Assembly (NCBI GenBank): GCA_022826665.1
Contig: JAJDUK010000055.1
Location: forward strand, 62,001-126,000
Direction of reading: 5' to 3'
DNA length: 64,000 nt
DNA from: Alphaproteobacteria bacterium
GTDB lineage: Bacteria; Pseudomonadota; Alphaproteobacteria; UBA828
The translations under genes and the position numbers were made by a program. The notes under the pieces were generated by a model. That model was given only the letters and a program-made list of their open reading frames with translations. It had not been told where the DNA came from and ran no database searches. Each line of letters opens with the position of its first letter. Within the stretch, counting starts at the first letter, position 1. Below are positions 52,421 through 62,387 of the stretch, piece by piece.

Positions 52421-53586
52421 GCCGGATTTCGCTCGATCAGCTGACGCGCGATGATCAGCCGCTGAATCTCGTTGGTGCCCTCGCCGATGCAGAGCAGCGG
52501 GGCATCGCGGTACATCCGCTCGATGGGGAACTCCTTGGAGTAGCCGTAGCCGCCGTGGATGCGCATGGCCTCGATGCTGTTCTCCAGCGCCGCCTCCGTG
52601 GCGAAGAGCTTGGCGATGCCGGCCTCCATGTCGCAGCGCTGCCCGGTCTCGTAGGCGAGCGCCGCGCGCTCGGTGAGCAGCCGCGCGGCCTCTGTGCGGG
52701 TCACCATGTCGGCGAGCTTGATCTGGATCGCCTGGTGCTGGCTGATCGGCTTGCCGAAGGTCTTGCGCTCCTGGGAGTAGCGCACCGCCTCGTCGAGGCA
52801 GGACTGGGCAACGCCGACGCCGCGCGCGGCCACGTTGATGCGGCCCAGCTCCAGGCCGCTCAGCGCGTGCTGCAGGCCCTTGCCCTCGACCCCGCCGATG
52901 AGCTTGTCGGCATCGACGCGGTAGTCCTCGAAGGCGAGCTCGGCCGTGTCGATCCCGCGATAGCCGAGCTTCTGGAGCTTGCGGCTGACCCGGAAGCCCT
53001 CGCCTTTCTCCGCAAGGAACAGGCTCATGCCCTTGTGGCGGGGCTCGGCGTTGGGGTCGGTCTTGACCAGCAGCGCGAGGCAAGAGCCATGGATGCTGTT
53101 GGTGATCCAGGTCTTGGCGCCGTTGATCACGTAGGCGTTGTTGCCCTCGCGCTTGGCCGTGGTGCGGATCGCCTGCAGGTCGGTGCCGCAGTCGGGCTCG
53201 GTGAGCGCGAGCCCGCCCCGCAGCTCGCCGCTGGCGAAGCGGGGCAGGTAGGCGCCCCGCTGCTCGTCGGTGCCGAAGCGTTCGACCGCCGCGGCCATGA
53301 TCAGGTGGGAGTTGATCAGCCCACTCACCGACATCCAGGCGTGGGAGAGCCGCTCGATGATCTTGGCGTAGGTCGTGATCGGCAGGCCCAGGCCGCCGAA
53401 CTCTTCGGAGATGGTGGCGCCGAACAGCCCCATCTCCTTCATTTTCTCGACGATGTCTTCCGGGTAGATGTCGTCATGCTCGAGCGCGGCGACGTGGGGG
53501 CGGACGTCGCGGTCCAGGAATCGCTCGATTCCGTCGAGAATCAGCGCTTCCTGTTCCTTGTCCACGGTCTCGGCATGGTTCGCCAT
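52417..53586 (-). CDS. Acyl-CoA dehydrogenase
   Basis: 389-aa FAD enzyme catalysing alpha,beta-desaturation of an acyl-CoA. Family marks are LTEPDCGTDLQAIRTTA (substrate/FAD region), WITNSIHGS, and the C-terminal IHGGYGYSKEFPIERMYRDA followed by IGEGTNEIQRL, which holds the catalytic-base glutamate. Start at 53586 (MANHAETVDKEQ) has a GGGAG upstream. Its substrate is probably the product of the coupled CoA-transferase. Confidence 0.93.
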   Translation of the reverse strand: MANHAETVDKEQEALILDGIERFLDRDVRPHVAALEHDDIYPEDIVEKMKEMGLFGATISEEFGGLGLPITTYAKIIERLSHAWMSVSGLINSHLIMAAAVERFGTDEQRGAYLPRFASGELRGGLALTEPDCGTDLQAIRTTAKREGNNAYVINGAKTWITNSIHGSCLALLVKTDPNAEPRHKGMSLFLAEKGEGFRVSRKLQKLGYRGIDTAELAFEDYRVDADKLIGGVEGKGLQHALSGLELGRINVAARGVGVAQSCLDEAVRYSQERKTFGKPISQHQAIQIKLADMVTRTEAARLLTERAALAYETGQRCDMEAGIAKLFATEAALENSIEAMRIHGGYGYSKEFPIERMYRDAPLLCIGEGTNEIQRLIIARQLIERNPA

Positions 53587-53761
53587 CGCGATAAACTCCC
53601 GTCCTCCGGCGCGCGCGCGGCGAGCATATCCCGCTGGCCTGATCGAGAAAATACTTGAGGCCGCGTCGCGTGGGCGGTATGTCAATCTGTCTTGGCATGG
53701 ATGACGCTTGCCCCAAGGGAGCGACGAGACCCCCGCGCGGGCTAGAGGGACTCAGGGAGCC

Positions 53762-54889
53762 ATGGCGGAACACGGTGATGTAGAAATCAGGGGCGTGACC
53801 AAGCGGTTCGGCCCCACGGTCGCCGTCGAGGATATCAACATTACGATTCCCGACGGCTCCTATTGTTGTCTGCTTGGACCGAGCGGCTGCGGCAAGACGA
53901 CCCTGCTCCGCATCATCGCCGGTCACGAGGTGCCCACCGAGGGCGACGTGCTGATCGGCGGGGAGTCGGTAATCGGCAAGCCCACCGGCCAGCGCGGCAC
54001 GTCGATGATGTTCCAGAGCTACGCGCTCTTCCCGCACCTGACCGTGCTGGACAATGTCGCCTTCAGCCTGAAGATGAAGAGAGTCGCCAAGGGCGAGCGC
54101 CGCGAGCGCGCCTACGAGGTGCTGAAGCGCGTGCAGCTCGACCCGCTGGCCGACCGTATGCCGGCGCAGCTCTCGGGCGGGCAGCAGCAGCGTGTCGCGC
54201 TGGCCCGCTCGCTGATCACCAACCCCAAGGTGCTGCTGCTCGACGAGCCGCTGTCCGCACTGGACGAGTTCCTGCGCCTGCAGATGCGCGCGGAGCTGAA
54301 GTTCATCCAGATCGATCTCGGCATCACCTTCATCCACGTCACCCACACTCAGCCGGAGGCGCTGGCGATCGCAGACATGGTCGTGGTGATGGACACCGGC
54401 CGTATCGAGCAAGCCGCCACGGGGCCGGAGATCTACGACGAGCCGCGCACCACCTATGTCGCCGAGTTCATGGGCGGCTGGAACGTGTTCGCCGGCAGGG
54501 TATCGGGAGTCGAGAATAATCAGGTGACGGTTGCGGGCACCGAAGGCGACAATTTCCACTTGCCAAGCAACGGTCATCAAGTTGGTCAGGAGGTCAACTT
54601 CGGCGTCCGCCGCGACAAGGTGCATCTGGCGGGCGGGAGCATTGATCTGGACCGTGGTAACGCGCTGGGCGGCACGGTCCACGCGATCGAATACCAGGGC
54701 AACTGGGTCAAGCTCACCATGACCCGGGAGCAGAAGCGGGACCTCGTCGCGGTGATCGAGGACCGTGAGTACTTCGCCAACCCGACCAAGGTGGGCGATC
54801 AGGTCACCGTCACATGGGCGAGCGAGGACGTGCGCGTGATGGAGCGCGCAACCGGCGCCCAGAACCTGATTGGAGAGAGCTTCGACTAG
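53762..54889 (+). CDS. Polyamine/opine-type ABC transporter ATPase (PotA-like)
   Basis: 375-aa ABC ATPase of the PotA/FbpC type. Walker A GPSGCGKTT (about 39-47), Q-loop MMFQSYALFPHLTV, signature LSGGQQQRVALAR, Walker B VLLLDEPLSALD, and a C-terminal TOBE domain (about 290-370). First gene of a four-gene importer; ATG 53762 has CAGGGAG upstream. Confidence 0.92.
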   Translation: MAEHGDVEIRGVTKRFGPTVAVEDINITIPDGSYCCLLGPSGCGKTTLLRIIAGHEVPTEGDVLIGGESVIGKPTGQRGTSMMFQSYALFPHLTVLDNVAFSLKMKRVAKGERRERAYEVLKRVQLDPLADRMPAQLSGGQQQRVALARSLITNPKVLLLDEPLSALDEFLRLQMRAELKFIQIDLGITFIHVTHTQPEALAIADMVVVMDTGRIEQAATGPEIYDEPRTTYVAEFMGGWNVFAGRVSGVENNQVTVAGTEGDNFHLPSNGHQVGQEVNFGVRRDKVHLAGGSIDLDRGNALGGTVHAIEYQGNWVKLTMTREQKRDLVAVIEDREYFANPTKVGDQVTVTWASEDVRVMERATGAQNLIGESFD

Positions 54890-54999
54890 CGTTTGTTCAC
54901 TGGCGGCCGCCGGCAGCCGTCGCACTGCATCGACCGAGGAACATCGCCCAGGCCGGCGAGAGGGCGAGTATTCGAGGAACGCAGGCGAGGGAGGAAAGC

Positions 55000-56307
55000 A
55001 TGCGCAAGACCAGTAGCGACACGAGCAAGACGGGCGTGAGCCGCCGTTCGCTCCTCAAGGGGACGGCGGCCGTGGCCGGTGTTGCTGCTGCGACCCAGCT
55101 TACGGGCGGTTTCCCGACCGTATGGTCGCAGGACATCAAGGACCTGACCCTCCGATCGACCGGCGGGCCGTGGTCGCATTTCCAGCTTCTGGAGAACATG
55201 GCCAACGAGGACCTCGACTTCACGGTCCAGCTCACTCCCGTCGGCCTCGACGAGATTCAGAAGCGGGGTCTGACTCAGACCGGGTCGTCCGACCTGTTCG
55301 AGCCGGCCTATCTGCAGATGAAGTTCTTCTGGCCCACCGGCAAGTTCATGCCTTGGGACACCACCAAGCTGCCCGAGTGGGACAAGGTGGTCGACCTCTA
55401 CAAGGCGCCGGGCAAGATCTGGCCCGATGCGTGGTTCGGCCAGGGGCAGAACCCGAGCACCGTGTCGTACACGTCGGGACCCGACACCAATGATTTCGTG
55501 GAGGCGGGCTCGACGCAGTGGCTGACGGCCCATCCGGTGCTGCACAACGCCGATACGCTCGGCATCCGGCCCGACCTGATTGGCCGGCCCATCGATTCCT
55601 GGGCCGAGCTGATCAATCCGGAATTCGCCGGCAAGGCAGCGCTGGTGAGCTTCCCGACCATCGGCCTGATGGACGCGGCGACAGCCTTCGAGGCAGCCGG
55701 TGAAATCACCTATGGTGACAAGGGCAACATGACCCAGGACGAAATCGACTACAGCGTCGAGCGTCTGATCCAGCTCAAGAACGACGGCCACTGGCGTGCG
55801 CTTTGGTCGGCCTTCAACGAGTCGGTCCAGCTCATGGTCAACGGCGAGGTGGTGATCCAGTCCATGTGGTCGCCGGCGGTCACGGCCGTGCGGGCCCAGG
55901 GCGTGCCCTGCATCTATCAGGACCTGAAGGAGGGGTATCGCTCCTGGACCACGGGCCACGTCCTGCCCAACCATCTCGAGGGCAAGATGATCGGCGCGGC
56001 TTACGACTACGTGACCTGGTATCACACGGGTCGTGTCGGCGCCATGTTCGCCAGGCAGGGCTACTACGTAGTCACGCCCGACAACACCAGGAAGGTGCTG
56101 CCCGAGGCCGAATGGGACTTCTGGTACGAGGGCAAGCCGGCGACGGTCGAAATCTACGACCCGTTTGGCAACCTGATGGAGAAGCCCGGCACGATCCGCG
56201 ACGGCGGCTCGTACAAGAACCGCATGGGCCGTGTCGCCATCTGGAACTCCACCATGGACGAGAACAAGTACCTGACCAGGCGGTGGGCCGAATTCATCGC
56301 CGCGTAG
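55000..56307 (+). CDS. Tat-exported PotD/PotF-like substrate-binding protein
   Basis: 435-aa extracellular solute-binding protein. A twin-arginine signal (VSRRSLLKGTAAVAGVAAAT, residues 13-32) directs folded export. The mature part has the PotD layout, with RPDLIGRPIDSWAELINPEFAGKAAL. The cargo may be a polyamine, an amine or another cation. It is followed by the hyuA-hyuB pair in the same direction, so uptake of a hydantoin-like compound is plausible. Start ATG at 55000 follows GAGGGAGGAAAGC. Confidence 0.9.
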   Translation: MRKTSSDTSKTGVSRRSLLKGTAAVAGVAAATQLTGGFPTVWSQDIKDLTLRSTGGPWSHFQLLENMANEDLDFTVQLTPVGLDEIQKRGLTQTGSSDLFEPAYLQMKFFWPTGKFMPWDTTKLPEWDKVVDLYKAPGKIWPDAWFGQGQNPSTVSYTSGPDTNDFVEAGSTQWLTAHPVLHNADTLGIRPDLIGRPIDSWAELINPEFAGKAALVSFPTIGLMDAATAFEAAGEITYGDKGNMTQDEIDYSVERLIQLKNDGHWRALWSAFNESVQLMVNGEVVIQSMWSPAVTAVRAQGVPCIYQDLKEGYRSWTTGHVLPNHLEGKMIGAAYDYVTWYHTGRVGAMFARQGYYVVTPDNTRKVLPEAEWDFWYEGKPATVEIYDPFGNLMEKPGTIRDGGSYKNRMGRVAIWNSTMDENKYLTRRWAEFIAA

Positions 56308-56402
56308 ATTACGAAACCGGATGTGGGGCGTCTCCGGGCGCCCCACACTCTTTTTTCTGCATTGCCCCCTGACAGGCCTTCAATGCCGATGAGAGCTGAA
56401 CT

Positions 56403-57269
56403 ATGGTGCGCGTGATCACTTCAGCGTTGCGATATCGCGCCGCGCTGCAGATCTCGCCGCTCAGCCTGGCGCTGCTGTTCTTCCTCGTAGGGCCCGTGAT
56501 CATGATCATGATCATGAGCTTCTACGAATTCACCGGGTTCATGACCGTCCCGGATGCCACGCTCGAGAATTACATCGAGCTGTTCACCTCAAGCCTGACG
56601 GGCGTCAATTACCTGCAGACCCTGAAGATGGTCGGGATCACCTGGGTGGTGACCCTGGTCCTCGGTTTCACCTTGGCCTATTTCCTGGTTTTCGATCTTG
56701 TCGAGTTGCGAACGAAGTTGCTGCTGTTTCTGCTGTGCGTGGTGCCGTTCTGGACCTCCAGCGTCATTCGGATGGTGGCGTGGGTGCCTTTCCTCGGCAA
56801 GGAAGGCATCATCAATAAGTTCGTGATCTGGACCGGCATTTCCGCCGAGCCGCTCCAGTTCCTCCTGTTTTCCGAATTCGCCGTGTTCCTCTCCTACATC
56901 CAGATCTTCACGCTGTTCATGATGGCGCCGCTCTTCAACGTCATGGCCCGAATCAACCGCGACCTGATCGAGGCGGCGCGGGACAACGGCGCGTCCGGGA
57001 TTCAAATTCTGTGGCACGTGATTATCCCGCTCTGCAAGCCCGGCATCGCCATTGGCACGATCTTCGTCGTCAGCCTGGTGGCCAGCGATTTCGCGGCGGT
57101 CAGCCTCCTCGGCGGCCAGCGCGTCGGCACCGTTTCGATCTCCATGATCATTCAGATGAACATGGCGCAATATCCCCCCAGCAGCGCGACGGGAGTGATC
57201 CTGCTGGTTGTGGTTCTCCTGATCGTGGGCGGCATCATGCGCATGGTGGACGTGAGGAAGCAGCTGTGA
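56403..57269 (+). CDS. PotB-like ABC permease
   Basis: 288-aa permease with six membrane segments and the cytoplasmic coupling loop EAARDNGASGIQILWHVIIPLCKPG (EAA motif). It overlaps potC by 4 nt (GTGA). Confidence 0.93.
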   Translation: MVRVITSALRYRAALQISPLSLALLFFLVGPVIMIMIMSFYEFTGFMTVPDATLENYIELFTSSLTGVNYLQTLKMVGITWVVTLVLGFTLAYFLVFDLVELRTKLLLFLLCVVPFWTSSVIRMVAWVPFLGKEGIINKFVIWTGISAEPLQFLLFSEFAVFLSYIQIFTLFMMAPLFNVMARINRDLIEAARDNGASGIQILWHVIIPLCKPGIAIGTIFVVSLVASDFAAVSLLGGQRVGTVSISMIIQMNMAQYPPSSATGVILLVVVLLIVGGIMRMVDVRKQL

Positions 57270-58141
57270 GCCAGAGAGCGGAATTCCGCCGGGCACCCGG
57301 CTACTGGCCGCGCGCGGCCTTGTTCTACGTGTACTTGCTGTTCCTCTACGGGCCGATCCTGATCATCGCCGTGTTGTCCTTTCAGGGACCGCTGGCCTCG
57401 ATGACGTTCCCGATGCAGGGGCTCTCTCTTCACTGGTTCAGCGAGGTGGTCGATCCGGGCGGCTTCAGCCGCCAGGATTTTCGTATGCCCTTCGTGCGCT
57501 CGCTGATCCTCGCCATCATCGTCATGGTCCTGACGATGGGGCTTTCGTTCCTGGCGGGGTTGGCTTTCCGCAAGAGCTTCAAGGGCAACATCGTTGTCTT
57601 CTACGTCGTGGTGGCGAGCCTGATCGCGCCGTCGGCGTTGATCAGCCTCGGAATCGGGCTGGGCTTCAACGAGCTCGGCCTGCAGAGCCAGTGGTATACC
57701 GGCGCCCTGGGCGCGCATCTGAGCTGGACGCTGCCGTTCGGCGTTCTGATCATGCTGGCGATCTTCAGCCGCCTGGACCCGTCGCTGGAAGAGGCCGCGC
57801 GCGACCAGGGCGCGACCGAATGGCAGACTCTGCGCAACGTTATCGTGCCGATCACCTTGCCGGGCCTGATCGGCGTGGCGCTGTTCGGGTTCACGCTCTC
57901 TTACGACGAATACCCGCGCACCTCGACCATCGTGGGCGAATTCAACACGCTGCCGGTCGAGGTGATGAACACGATCAACATCGCGGCGACACCGGTCATC
58001 TACGCGATCGGAACCATGACGACGCTGTTCTCGCTCTTGGTCATCTTCGCGAGCTTCCTCGCCGTCTACATCATTCAGAAGCGGCGGACCGGTGCTGGCT
58101 TGGGCATCGCCCGGAAGGCCGCAAAGGCGGACAGCAGTTAA
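57266..58141 (+). CDS. PotC-like ABC permease
   Basis: 291-aa permease with six membrane segments and the coupling motif EAARDQGATEWQTLRNVIVPITLPG. GTG start coupled to the upstream permease. It completes the four-gene ATPase-receptor-permease-permease transporter. After it come 102 nt of GC-rich self-complementary sequence (for example GGCCGG/CCGGCC, 58165-58189) before hyuA. Confidence 0.93.
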   Translation: MSQRAEFRRAPGYWPRAALFYVYLLFLYGPILIIAVLSFQGPLASMTFPMQGLSLHWFSEVVDPGGFSRQDFRMPFVRSLILAIIVMVLTMGLSFLAGLAFRKSFKGNIVVFYVVVASLIAPSALISLGIGLGFNELGLQSQWYTGALGAHLSWTLPFGVLIMLAIFSRLDPSLEEAARDQGATEWQTLRNVIVPITLPGLIGVALFGFTLSYDEYPRTSTIVGEFNTLPVEVMNTINIAATPVIYAIGTMTTLFSLLVIFASFLAVYIIQKRRTGAGLGIARKAAKADSS

Positions 58142-58243
58142 TTCGGGCCGCGGGCGCGGGTCGGGGCCGGCAGGAGCCGGCTACCGGCCGTTGCGGTGCG
58201 CCGGCCCGGCTATGACCGAACCCGGCGATCGGGAGGAGGAAGA

Positions 58244-60298
58244 ATGGCTTTTCGCTTAGGGGTGGACGTCGGCGGGACGTTCACCGATCTCTTGCTGATC
58301 GACGAATCGAGCGGCGGCACCTACCGCGCGAAGGTGCCGTCCACCCCGCAGGATTCCTCGATCGGCGTGCTCAACGGCATCGAGCGGGTGTGCGATAACG
58401 CGGGCGTCGAGCCAGCCTCGATCACCCACGTGATGCACGGCACCACGGTCGCGACCAACACCATCCTGGAAGGGAAGGGCGCTCGCGTTGGCATCGTGAC
58501 CACCGAGGGCTACGGGCAGATGCTGCAGATCGCCCGCTCCTTCGTGCCCGGCATCCTCGCCGGCTGGATCATCTGGCCCAAGCCCGAGCCGCTTGCACCA
58601 CTAGATCTTACCGTTGAGGCGAAGGAGCGCACCGGCGCGCGGGGCGACGTGGTCCGCGAGCTGAACGAGGACGATCTGCGCGAGAAGCTCACCCATCTCA
58701 AGACGAAGGGGATCGAGGCGCTGACCGTCTGCCTGATGAACGCCTATGCCGGCGGCATCCACGAGGAGCGCATCCGCGAGATTGCCCACGAGGTCATGCC
58801 CGGCGTGCCGGTCTCGATCTCATCCGAAGTCCTGCCGGAGATGTACGAATACGAGCGCGCGATCACCACGGTCGCCAACTCCTACGTGGCACCGGTGGTC
58901 CAGGTCTACGTCCGCAACCTGGAGCAGGAGCTGAAGCAGCGCAAAATCGACGCCCACCTTCACATCCTGCGCTCGGACGGCGGCCTCGCCTCGGTCGAGG
59001 CCAGCCGCAACTCGCCGGTGAACGTGCTGATGAGCGGCCCCGCCGGCGGCGTCGCCGGCGCGCTCTGGATCGCCAAGCAGGCCGGCTACCGCAACCTGCT
59101 CACGCTCGACATGGGCGGCACGTCCACCGATGTGGCGCTGATCCTCGACGGCGTGCCGCGCAAGCGGCGCGAGACCACGGTGGGTGATGTCACCGTGCGT
59201 GCACCCTCGCTCGATGTGCGTACCGTGGGCGCGGGTGGCGGCTCGATCGCCCATGTGCCCGAGATCACGCGCGCGCTTCGTGTCGGGCCGCAGAGCGCGG
59301 GCGCCGATCCGGGGCCTGCGGCCTACGGGATGGGCGGCGACCAGCCGACGGTCACCGATGCCAACGTCGTGCTCGGCTACCTGCCGAGCGAGCTGATCGG
59401 CGGCGAGATGAAGCTCGATGTCGATGCCGCCGTCAACGCGGTGCAGACCGTCGCCACGGCTTTGGGTCTCGATCTCAAGCGGGCCGCGGCTGGGATCATC
59501 GACATCGTCAACGAGAACATGTTCGGTGCGCTCAGGCTGGTCTCGGTGCAGCAGGGCTTCGATCCGCGCGACTTCGCGCTGATCGCCTTCGGCGGGGCCG
59601 GGCCGCTGCACGCCAACGCGCTCGCCAAGCTGATGAATTCCTGGCCGGTCATCATCCCGCCCTCGCCCGGCGTGCTCTGCGCCTACGGCGACGCCACCAC
59701 GCGGGTGACCGACGAGGCCTCCATGAGCTTCGTGCGGCGTTTCTCGGAGACCTCGGACGCCGAGGTGCGCGGCATCCTCGACGACCTCGAGGCCCGCGCC
59801 CGGCAGGAGCTCGATGCCGAAGGCATTGCGCGCGAGGACCAGTCGGTGCAGTACGAGGTGGACCTGCGCTACCACGGCCAGGGGCTGCAGTTGCCCGTGA
59901 GCTTCACGGCCGAGGAGTTCGAGCACGAGGGCCTCGCCTGGCTCGCCAAGCAATTCGACGACGAGCACACCCAGCTCTTCACCTTCGCGCTCGACGCCGA
60001 GCACGAGATCGTGACGCTGCGCGCCATCATGCGCGGCGCCGAGACCTTCGTCGAGGCCGGTCACGTGGCCGAGGGCGGCGCCGATCCGTCGGCGGCCAAG
60101 GTTGCGAGCGCTTCGGTTTACGTCGACAATCGCGATCAGGAGGCCGCCATCTATGACCGCGGCAGGCTCCAGGCCGGCAACCGGATCGAGGGGCCGGCGA
60201 TCGTGACCGAGATGGATTCGACCACGGTGATCCTGCCGGGCCATGTGGGCGTGGTCGACGGATACGGCAACATCATCATCAACCCGGTCGGCCACTGA
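58244..60298 (+). CDS. hyuA: HyuA-type hydantoinase/oxoprolinase ATPase subunit (second copy)
   Basis: 684-aa ASKHA ATPase subunit with the phosphate-1 loop LGVDVGGTFTDL at the N terminus, LDMGGTSTDVA near 290 and VGAGGGSIAH near 330. It provides ATP-dependent activation for cyclic amide hydrolysis. Start ATG 58244 follows GGGAGGAGGA. It begins 102 nt after the transporter genes, likely in one operon with them, and 17 nt separate it from hyuB. Confidence 0.92.
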   Translation: MAFRLGVDVGGTFTDLLLIDESSGGTYRAKVPSTPQDSSIGVLNGIERVCDNAGVEPASITHVMHGTTVATNTILEGKGARVGIVTTEGYGQMLQIARSFVPGILAGWIIWPKPEPLAPLDLTVEAKERTGARGDVVRELNEDDLREKLTHLKTKGIEALTVCLMNAYAGGIHEERIREIAHEVMPGVPVSISSEVLPEMYEYERAITTVANSYVAPVVQVYVRNLEQELKQRKIDAHLHILRSDGGLASVEASRNSPVNVLMSGPAGGVAGALWIAKQAGYRNLLTLDMGGTSTDVALILDGVPRKRRETTVGDVTVRAPSLDVRTVGAGGGSIAHVPEITRALRVGPQSAGADPGPAAYGMGGDQPTVTDANVVLGYLPSELIGGEMKLDVDAAVNAVQTVATALGLDLKRAAAGIIDIVNENMFGALRLVSVQQGFDPRDFALIAFGGAGPLHANALAKLMNSWPVIIPPSPGVLCAYGDATTRVTDEASMSFVRRFSETSDAEVRGILDDLEARARQELDAEGIAREDQSVQYEVDLRYHGQGLQLPVSFTAEEFEHEGLAWLAKQFDDEHTQLFTFALDAEHEIVTLRAIMRGAETFVEAGHVAEGGADPSAAKVASASVYVDNRDQEAAIYDRGRLQAGNRIEGPAIVTEMDSTTVILPGHVGVVDGYGNIIINPVGH

Positions 60299-60315
60299 GG
60301 CGGGGGAGAAGCGAC

Positions 60316-62241
60316 ATGCCAGTCACCATCGTCCAGACCAACGACGCGCCCTTCGAGCCGGTGGACATGGACCCGATCACTCTCGACATCATCGAGAGCG
60401 CGCTGCGCAGCGCCCGCTACGAGATGGACGCCGTGCTCTACCGTACCGCCATGTCGCCAGGAATCCGCGAGCAGCACGACGAGTTCCCGATGATCGCGAA
60501 CCCCGACGGCAAGATGGTCGTCGGCCAGTTCGGCTCCTTCATCCACGGCTTCAAGCGCGAATACGACGGCACCATCGAGGAGGGGGATATTTTCCTCACC
60601 TCCGATCCCTACAGCTGCGCCGGCGCGATCAGCCATGCGCCGGACTGGCTGATTCTCAGGCCGGTGTACCGCGACGGCCGCCTCATCGCCTACGCCTCGA
60701 TGTTCGGCCACATGACCGATGTCGGCGGCAAGGTGCCCGGCAGCCTGCCCACCGACGCCAACCAGATCTACGAGGAAGGCGTCGTCATCCCGATCGTCAA
60801 GATCTACAAGAACGACGAGCTGCAGGAAGACGTGCTCAAGGTGATCCTGCACCAGTGCAGGATGCCGCAGTGGAACCGGAGCGACTTCAACGCACTGATC
60901 GCCGCCGTCCGCCTCGCCGAGAAGCGCATTCACGAGCTCTGCGATCGCTTCGGCGTCGATACCGTGATCGCCGCGATGGACGAGCTGCTGGAGCGCAACC
61001 GCCGCGCGATGCTGCACCTCATCCGCAACACCGTGGGCGAGGACGAGACCCTCTACTTCGAGGACTACATCTGCGACGACGGCCTCGGCATGGGCCCCTA
61101 CAAGATGGCCTGCAAGATGTGGCGCGACGGCGACATCCTGGTGTTCGACTTCGACGGCACCGATCCGCAGTCGGAAAGCTCGATCAACTTCTTCCTCAAC
61201 GAAGAAATGTTCAAGATGTTCGTCGGCGTTTACATGATCAACGTCTTCGATCCGCAGATCATGTTCAACGACGGCTTCTACGACCATGTCGATGTCAAGA
61301 TCCCGCCGGGCACGCTGCTAAAGCCGCTGAAGCCGGCGGCGCTCTCGTCGCGGACCCACGCGCTCGGCCGCATCTTCGACGTGCTCGGCGGCCTGCTCGG
61401 CCAGCGCGCGCCCAACCTCATGGTGGCGGCCGGCTTCTCCGACAGCCCGCACTTCATGTATTCTGGCTATTCGAGCGAAGGCGAGTGGTACCAGCTCTAC
61501 CAGATCGGCTTCGGCGGCATTCCCGGCCGCCCGGCGGGCGACGGCCCCGACGGGCACTCGCTCTGGCCGTCGTTCACCAACGTCCCCAACGAGTTCCTGG
61601 AGGCGTATTTCCCGCTCCGTATCGAGGTCTACGAGACCATCGCCGATTCCGGCGGGCCCGGCCTCCATCGCGGCGGCAACGGCGTCACCATCGGCTACCG
61701 TGCGCTCGAGCCCGGCGAGATGTCGCTGCACGACGACCGCTGGCTCACCTATCCGTGGGGCGTCAACGGCGGCCTGCCGGGCGGGCGCAGCCGCAAGGAA
61801 ATCCACCGCGCCGACGGCTCGTTCGAGGTGCTGCCGTCGAAGTGCGACCACGTGAAGGTCGAGGCCGGCGACTTGCTGCTCTTCAAGACCTGGGGAGGCG
61901 GCGGCTGGGGCGATCCGCTGGAGCGCGATCCGGCCCTGGTGGCGCTGGAGGTCGAGCGCGGGCTGGTCACGCGTGCGGGCGCCGAGCGCTACGGCGTGGT
62001 GCTGCGCGACGACCTGATGGTGGACGAAGAGGCCACGACCGCGCTTCGCGACAAGATGCGCGCGGCGCGGGGCGAGGTGCAGCTCTTCGATCGCGGCGGC
62101 ACCGTCGAGGAGCTGCGCGAGCGCTGCCTGGCGGAGACCGAGCTCGCACCGCCCAAGCCGCCGGAGTTCAACCGGCGCGTGCTGCGCTTCCTGCAGGAGC
62201 GCGAGGCCAAGGCCGCCGAAGCCGGCGCCGCGGCGGAGTAG
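60316..62241 (+). CDS. hyuB: HyuB-type hydantoinase/oxoprolinase B subunit (second copy)
   Basis: 641-aa hydantoinase B subunit. Characteristic blocks are TSDPYSCAGAISHAPDW, FGHMTDVGGKVPGSLPTDA, the GGPGLHRGGNGVTIGYR region and TWGGGGWGDPLERDP near the C terminus. Partner of the upstream HyuA. A perfect 10-bp hairpin with a short T run ends the unit. A 41-bp piece of its 3' region recurs at 63307. Confidence 0.93.
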   Translation: MPVTIVQTNDAPFEPVDMDPITLDIIESALRSARYEMDAVLYRTAMSPGIREQHDEFPMIANPDGKMVVGQFGSFIHGFKREYDGTIEEGDIFLTSDPYSCAGAISHAPDWLILRPVYRDGRLIAYASMFGHMTDVGGKVPGSLPTDANQIYEEGVVIPIVKIYKNDELQEDVLKVILHQCRMPQWNRSDFNALIAAVRLAEKRIHELCDRFGVDTVIAAMDELLERNRRAMLHLIRNTVGEDETLYFEDYICDDGLGMGPYKMACKMWRDGDILVFDFDGTDPQSESSINFFLNEEMFKMFVGVYMINVFDPQIMFNDGFYDHVDVKIPPGTLLKPLKPAALSSRTHALGRIFDVLGGLLGQRAPNLMVAAGFSDSPHFMYSGYSSEGEWYQLYQIGFGGIPGRPAGDGPDGHSLWPSFTNVPNEFLEAYFPLRIEVYETIADSGGPGLHRGGNGVTIGYRALEPGEMSLHDDRWLTYPWGVNGGLPGGRSRKEIHRADGSFEVLPSKCDHVKVEAGDLLLFKTWGGGGWGDPLERDPALVALEVERGLVTRAGAERYGVVLRDDLMVDEEATTALRDKMRAARGEVQLFDRGGTVEELRERCLAETELAPPKPPEFNRRVLRFLQEREAKAAEAGAAAE

Positions 62242-62272
62242 GGCGCCCGCGCCACTCCGATTTCAAACGGAG

Positions 62273-62300
62273 AGAGGGGGCCGCACGGCCCCCTCTTTCT
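62273..62300 (+). terminator. Rho-independent-like terminator of the transporter-hyuAB operon
   Basis: AGAGGGGGCC/GGCCCCCTCT, a perfect 10-bp stem with a 4-nt loop, followed by TTCT, 32 nt after the hyuB stop. Confidence 0.75.
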
Positions 62301-62387
62301 ATAGGAATCACATAGTTAGACTAACGACAAAAGGAGTGTATCCGGTCGGGCTTCGCCATACAGGTAGTCGGCGATGCCGGTGGACTT